Program-made: the position numbers and the translations under genes
DNA from: AAA164-E04 sp014239995
Lineage (GTDB): Bacteria > Verrucomicrobiota > Verrucomicrobiia > Limisphaerales > AAA164-E04
DNA: 64,000 nucleotides
Assembly: GCA_029247315.1 (NCBI GenBank)
Contig: JAQWLM010000037.1
Span: forward strand, 1 to 64,000
Direction: 5' to 3'
Notes under the pieces: generated by a model
The model's input: only the letters and a program-made list of their open reading frames with translations
Databases searched by the model: none
What the model was told of the DNA's origin: nothing
Shown here: positions 62,938-64,000 of the stretch, one piece after another
How positions within the stretch are numbered: the stretch's first letter is position 1
Layout: the number at the start of each line of letters is the position of its first letter

Positions 62938-64000
62938 TCAGGTCCTGCTGGATTCCAGCGCCTGCTGCGCCCCTTCCCACGCCGACCAGCAGGTTTTTAA
63001 TGATTCTGAAACCATTTGCAGCTCCTGGTTGATTTCTACAATCCTTGGACCCTTCTGATAGGTCTCTGGCTGTTCGAGCTCCTCCGTCAGAGCCCCTTGG
63101 CGTGTTTCCAGTTCCGAAATCTCATGCTCGATCTGGTCCACCTTGATCTGGTGTTTTCGTATGAGGGTTGAGCGTCGCTTGCGCTCCTCCGCCTCAATGC
63201 GCCGGCGCTCCTTGGCATTGGGATGCCTACCACTCGTCGAATCCTTGGAGGTAACTTGATCTGATTTTTGAGCTTCCGATGTGTTGCCCTTGCTGGCGAG
63301 TCGAGCCTCTTCCTCAACACATTTGGAAAGGTAATAATCATAATCCCCTCGATAATGGCGCAAGGTGCCGTGTTCCACATGGACGACCTGTTCTGCAATG
63401 GAGCGAATGAAGTGGACATCGTGGCTGATGAAGATCAGGGTGCCGGTGAATTGCTTCAGGGCATGGATCAATGCTTCAATGCCTGACATGTCCAGATGCG
63501 TGGTGGGTTCGTCCATCAGCAACAGGTTAGGAGGGTTCATGAGGAGCTTGATCAGGGCAAGTCGGGATTTTTCTCCTCCACTAAGCACCTTCACTTTCTT
63601 GAAGACGTCATCACCCCTGAAAAGAAAGGATCCAAGCACGGAACGTGCGTGCTGTTCGGTGATACGTTGCTCTGTATCAAGTGCCTCCTCCATCAAGGTG
63701 CGCTCGGGGTTCAGAACCTCGATCCGTTGCTGTGAAAAGTAACCAGTTTCCACCTCATGGCCCAGTTTACAGGTGCCTTTCTGTACGGCCAGAACCCCCG
63801 CTAACAACTTGAGTAATGTGGATTTACCGGCCCCATTCGGTCCTACCAGCACGATACGTTGACCTCGATCAGCACCAAAGTCGATCCCTTTGTAGACATT
63901 CAGGGAGTCATAACTGTGATGGAGATCCTCCAGTTGAATGACACGCTGTCCACTCCGTTTTGGTTGGGGAAACCGGAATTTGAACGTCGCCTGTGATTCT
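62938..64000 (-). CDS. ABC-F family ATPase, C-terminal part
   Basis: The frame is open to the right edge, so the N-terminal half is missing; about 353 residues are visible. The linker FRFPQPKRSGQRVI leads to the second ABC domain (VGPNGAGKSTLLKLLAG, LSGGEKSRLALIKLL, LLLMDEPTTHLD, FISHDVHF) and a C-terminal coiled-coil rich in E, R and K. These are hallmarks of ABC-F proteins of the Uup/YbiT/YheS type, which act on ribosomes rather than in membranes. No drug-resistance specificity can be inferred. Confidence 0.93.
   Translation of the reverse strand, partial: ESQATFKFRFPQPKRSGQRVIQLEDLHHSYDSLNVYKGIDFGADRGQRIVLVGPNGAGKSTLLKLLAGVLAVQKGTCKLGHEVETGYFSQQRIEVLNPERTLMEEALDTEQRITEQHARSVLGSFLFRGDDVFKKVKVLSGGEKSRLALIKLLMNPPNLLLMDEPTTHLDMSGIEALIHALKQFTGTLIFISHDVHFIRSIAEQVVHVEHGTLRHYRGDYDYYLSKCVEEEARLASKGNTSEAQKSDQVTSKDSTSGRHPNAKERRRIEAEERKRRSTLIRKHQIKVDQIEHEISELETRQGALTEELEQPETYQKGPRIVEINQELQMVSESLKTCWSAWEGAQQALESSRT

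Overview
The window reads as one continuous stretch of a Gram-negative, heterotrophic bacterial chromosome, and the gene content fits Verrucomicrobiota (the Planctomycetota-Verrucomicrobiota group) best. This rests on an exported enolase-superfamily protein next to an FG-GAP repeat protein, two exported PQQ-type beta-propellers, a giant surface subtilase ending in the 'RSxDLxxW...FYR' tail common in that phylum, a LamG-like/TIM-barrel sugar isomerase fusion, and POT, Lol/MacB and ExbB/D systems. The phylum call is inference; there is no rRNA in the window. I saw no prophage, complete insertion sequence, CRISPR array or tRNA.

Left part (1-15.9 kb): an AT-rich left end with degenerate reading frames; an FG-GAP protein behind a ManD/RspA-like enolase-superfamily protein; a half-length carB; the selA-selB operon, showing that the organism decodes UGA as selenocysteine; rsmD; and a ThiF-family enzyme. 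Then comes a four-gene unit at 9.8-14.5 kb (anchored protein of unknown family, single FtsX-type permease, LolD-like ATPase, PQQ propeller with a coiled-coil insert), facing a second PQQ propeller.

Middle (16-34 kb): a hybrid histidine kinase with a possible repeat-based promoter, a polyprenyl diphosphate synthase, an ECF sigma factor translationally coupled to a membrane-anchored candidate anti-sigma protein, a hydrolase, a DUF4399 protein with a clear terminator, an RNase H-fold exonuclease, a DHPS-like protein lacking several catalytic residues, a SWIM-SNF2 helicase, the ~1900-residue subtilase/FG-GAP/cadherin-like protein, and hisI.

Right-middle (34-49 kb): a minus-strand run of aldo/keto reductase, Cys-type glutathione peroxidase, POT transporter with a pseudopilin-like insert, Dabb protein, low-Mr tyrosine phosphatase, sugar isomerase fusion, a MacB/YbbP-like permease-ATPase pair and a CYTH protein. 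A 605-base gap with puzzling open frames follows, then gatC-gatA and a SurA/PpiD-like chaperone.

Right part (49-64 kb): a lipoprotein, comEC, vanZ, a zinc-ribbon protein and a TonB-position protein in an exbB-exbD cluster; dUTPase, a TauE exporter and an unusual DUF455-like ferritin/ATP-grasp fusion; a ClpX-like unfoldase without zinc finger; a PDZ membrane protein; lolC/E-lolD; and the C-terminal part of an ABC-F ATPase running off the right end. The most promising candidates for undescribed biology are the diiron/ATP-grasp fusion with its exporter, the four-gene ABC/propeller unit, and the pseudopilin-like insert in the peptide transporter.
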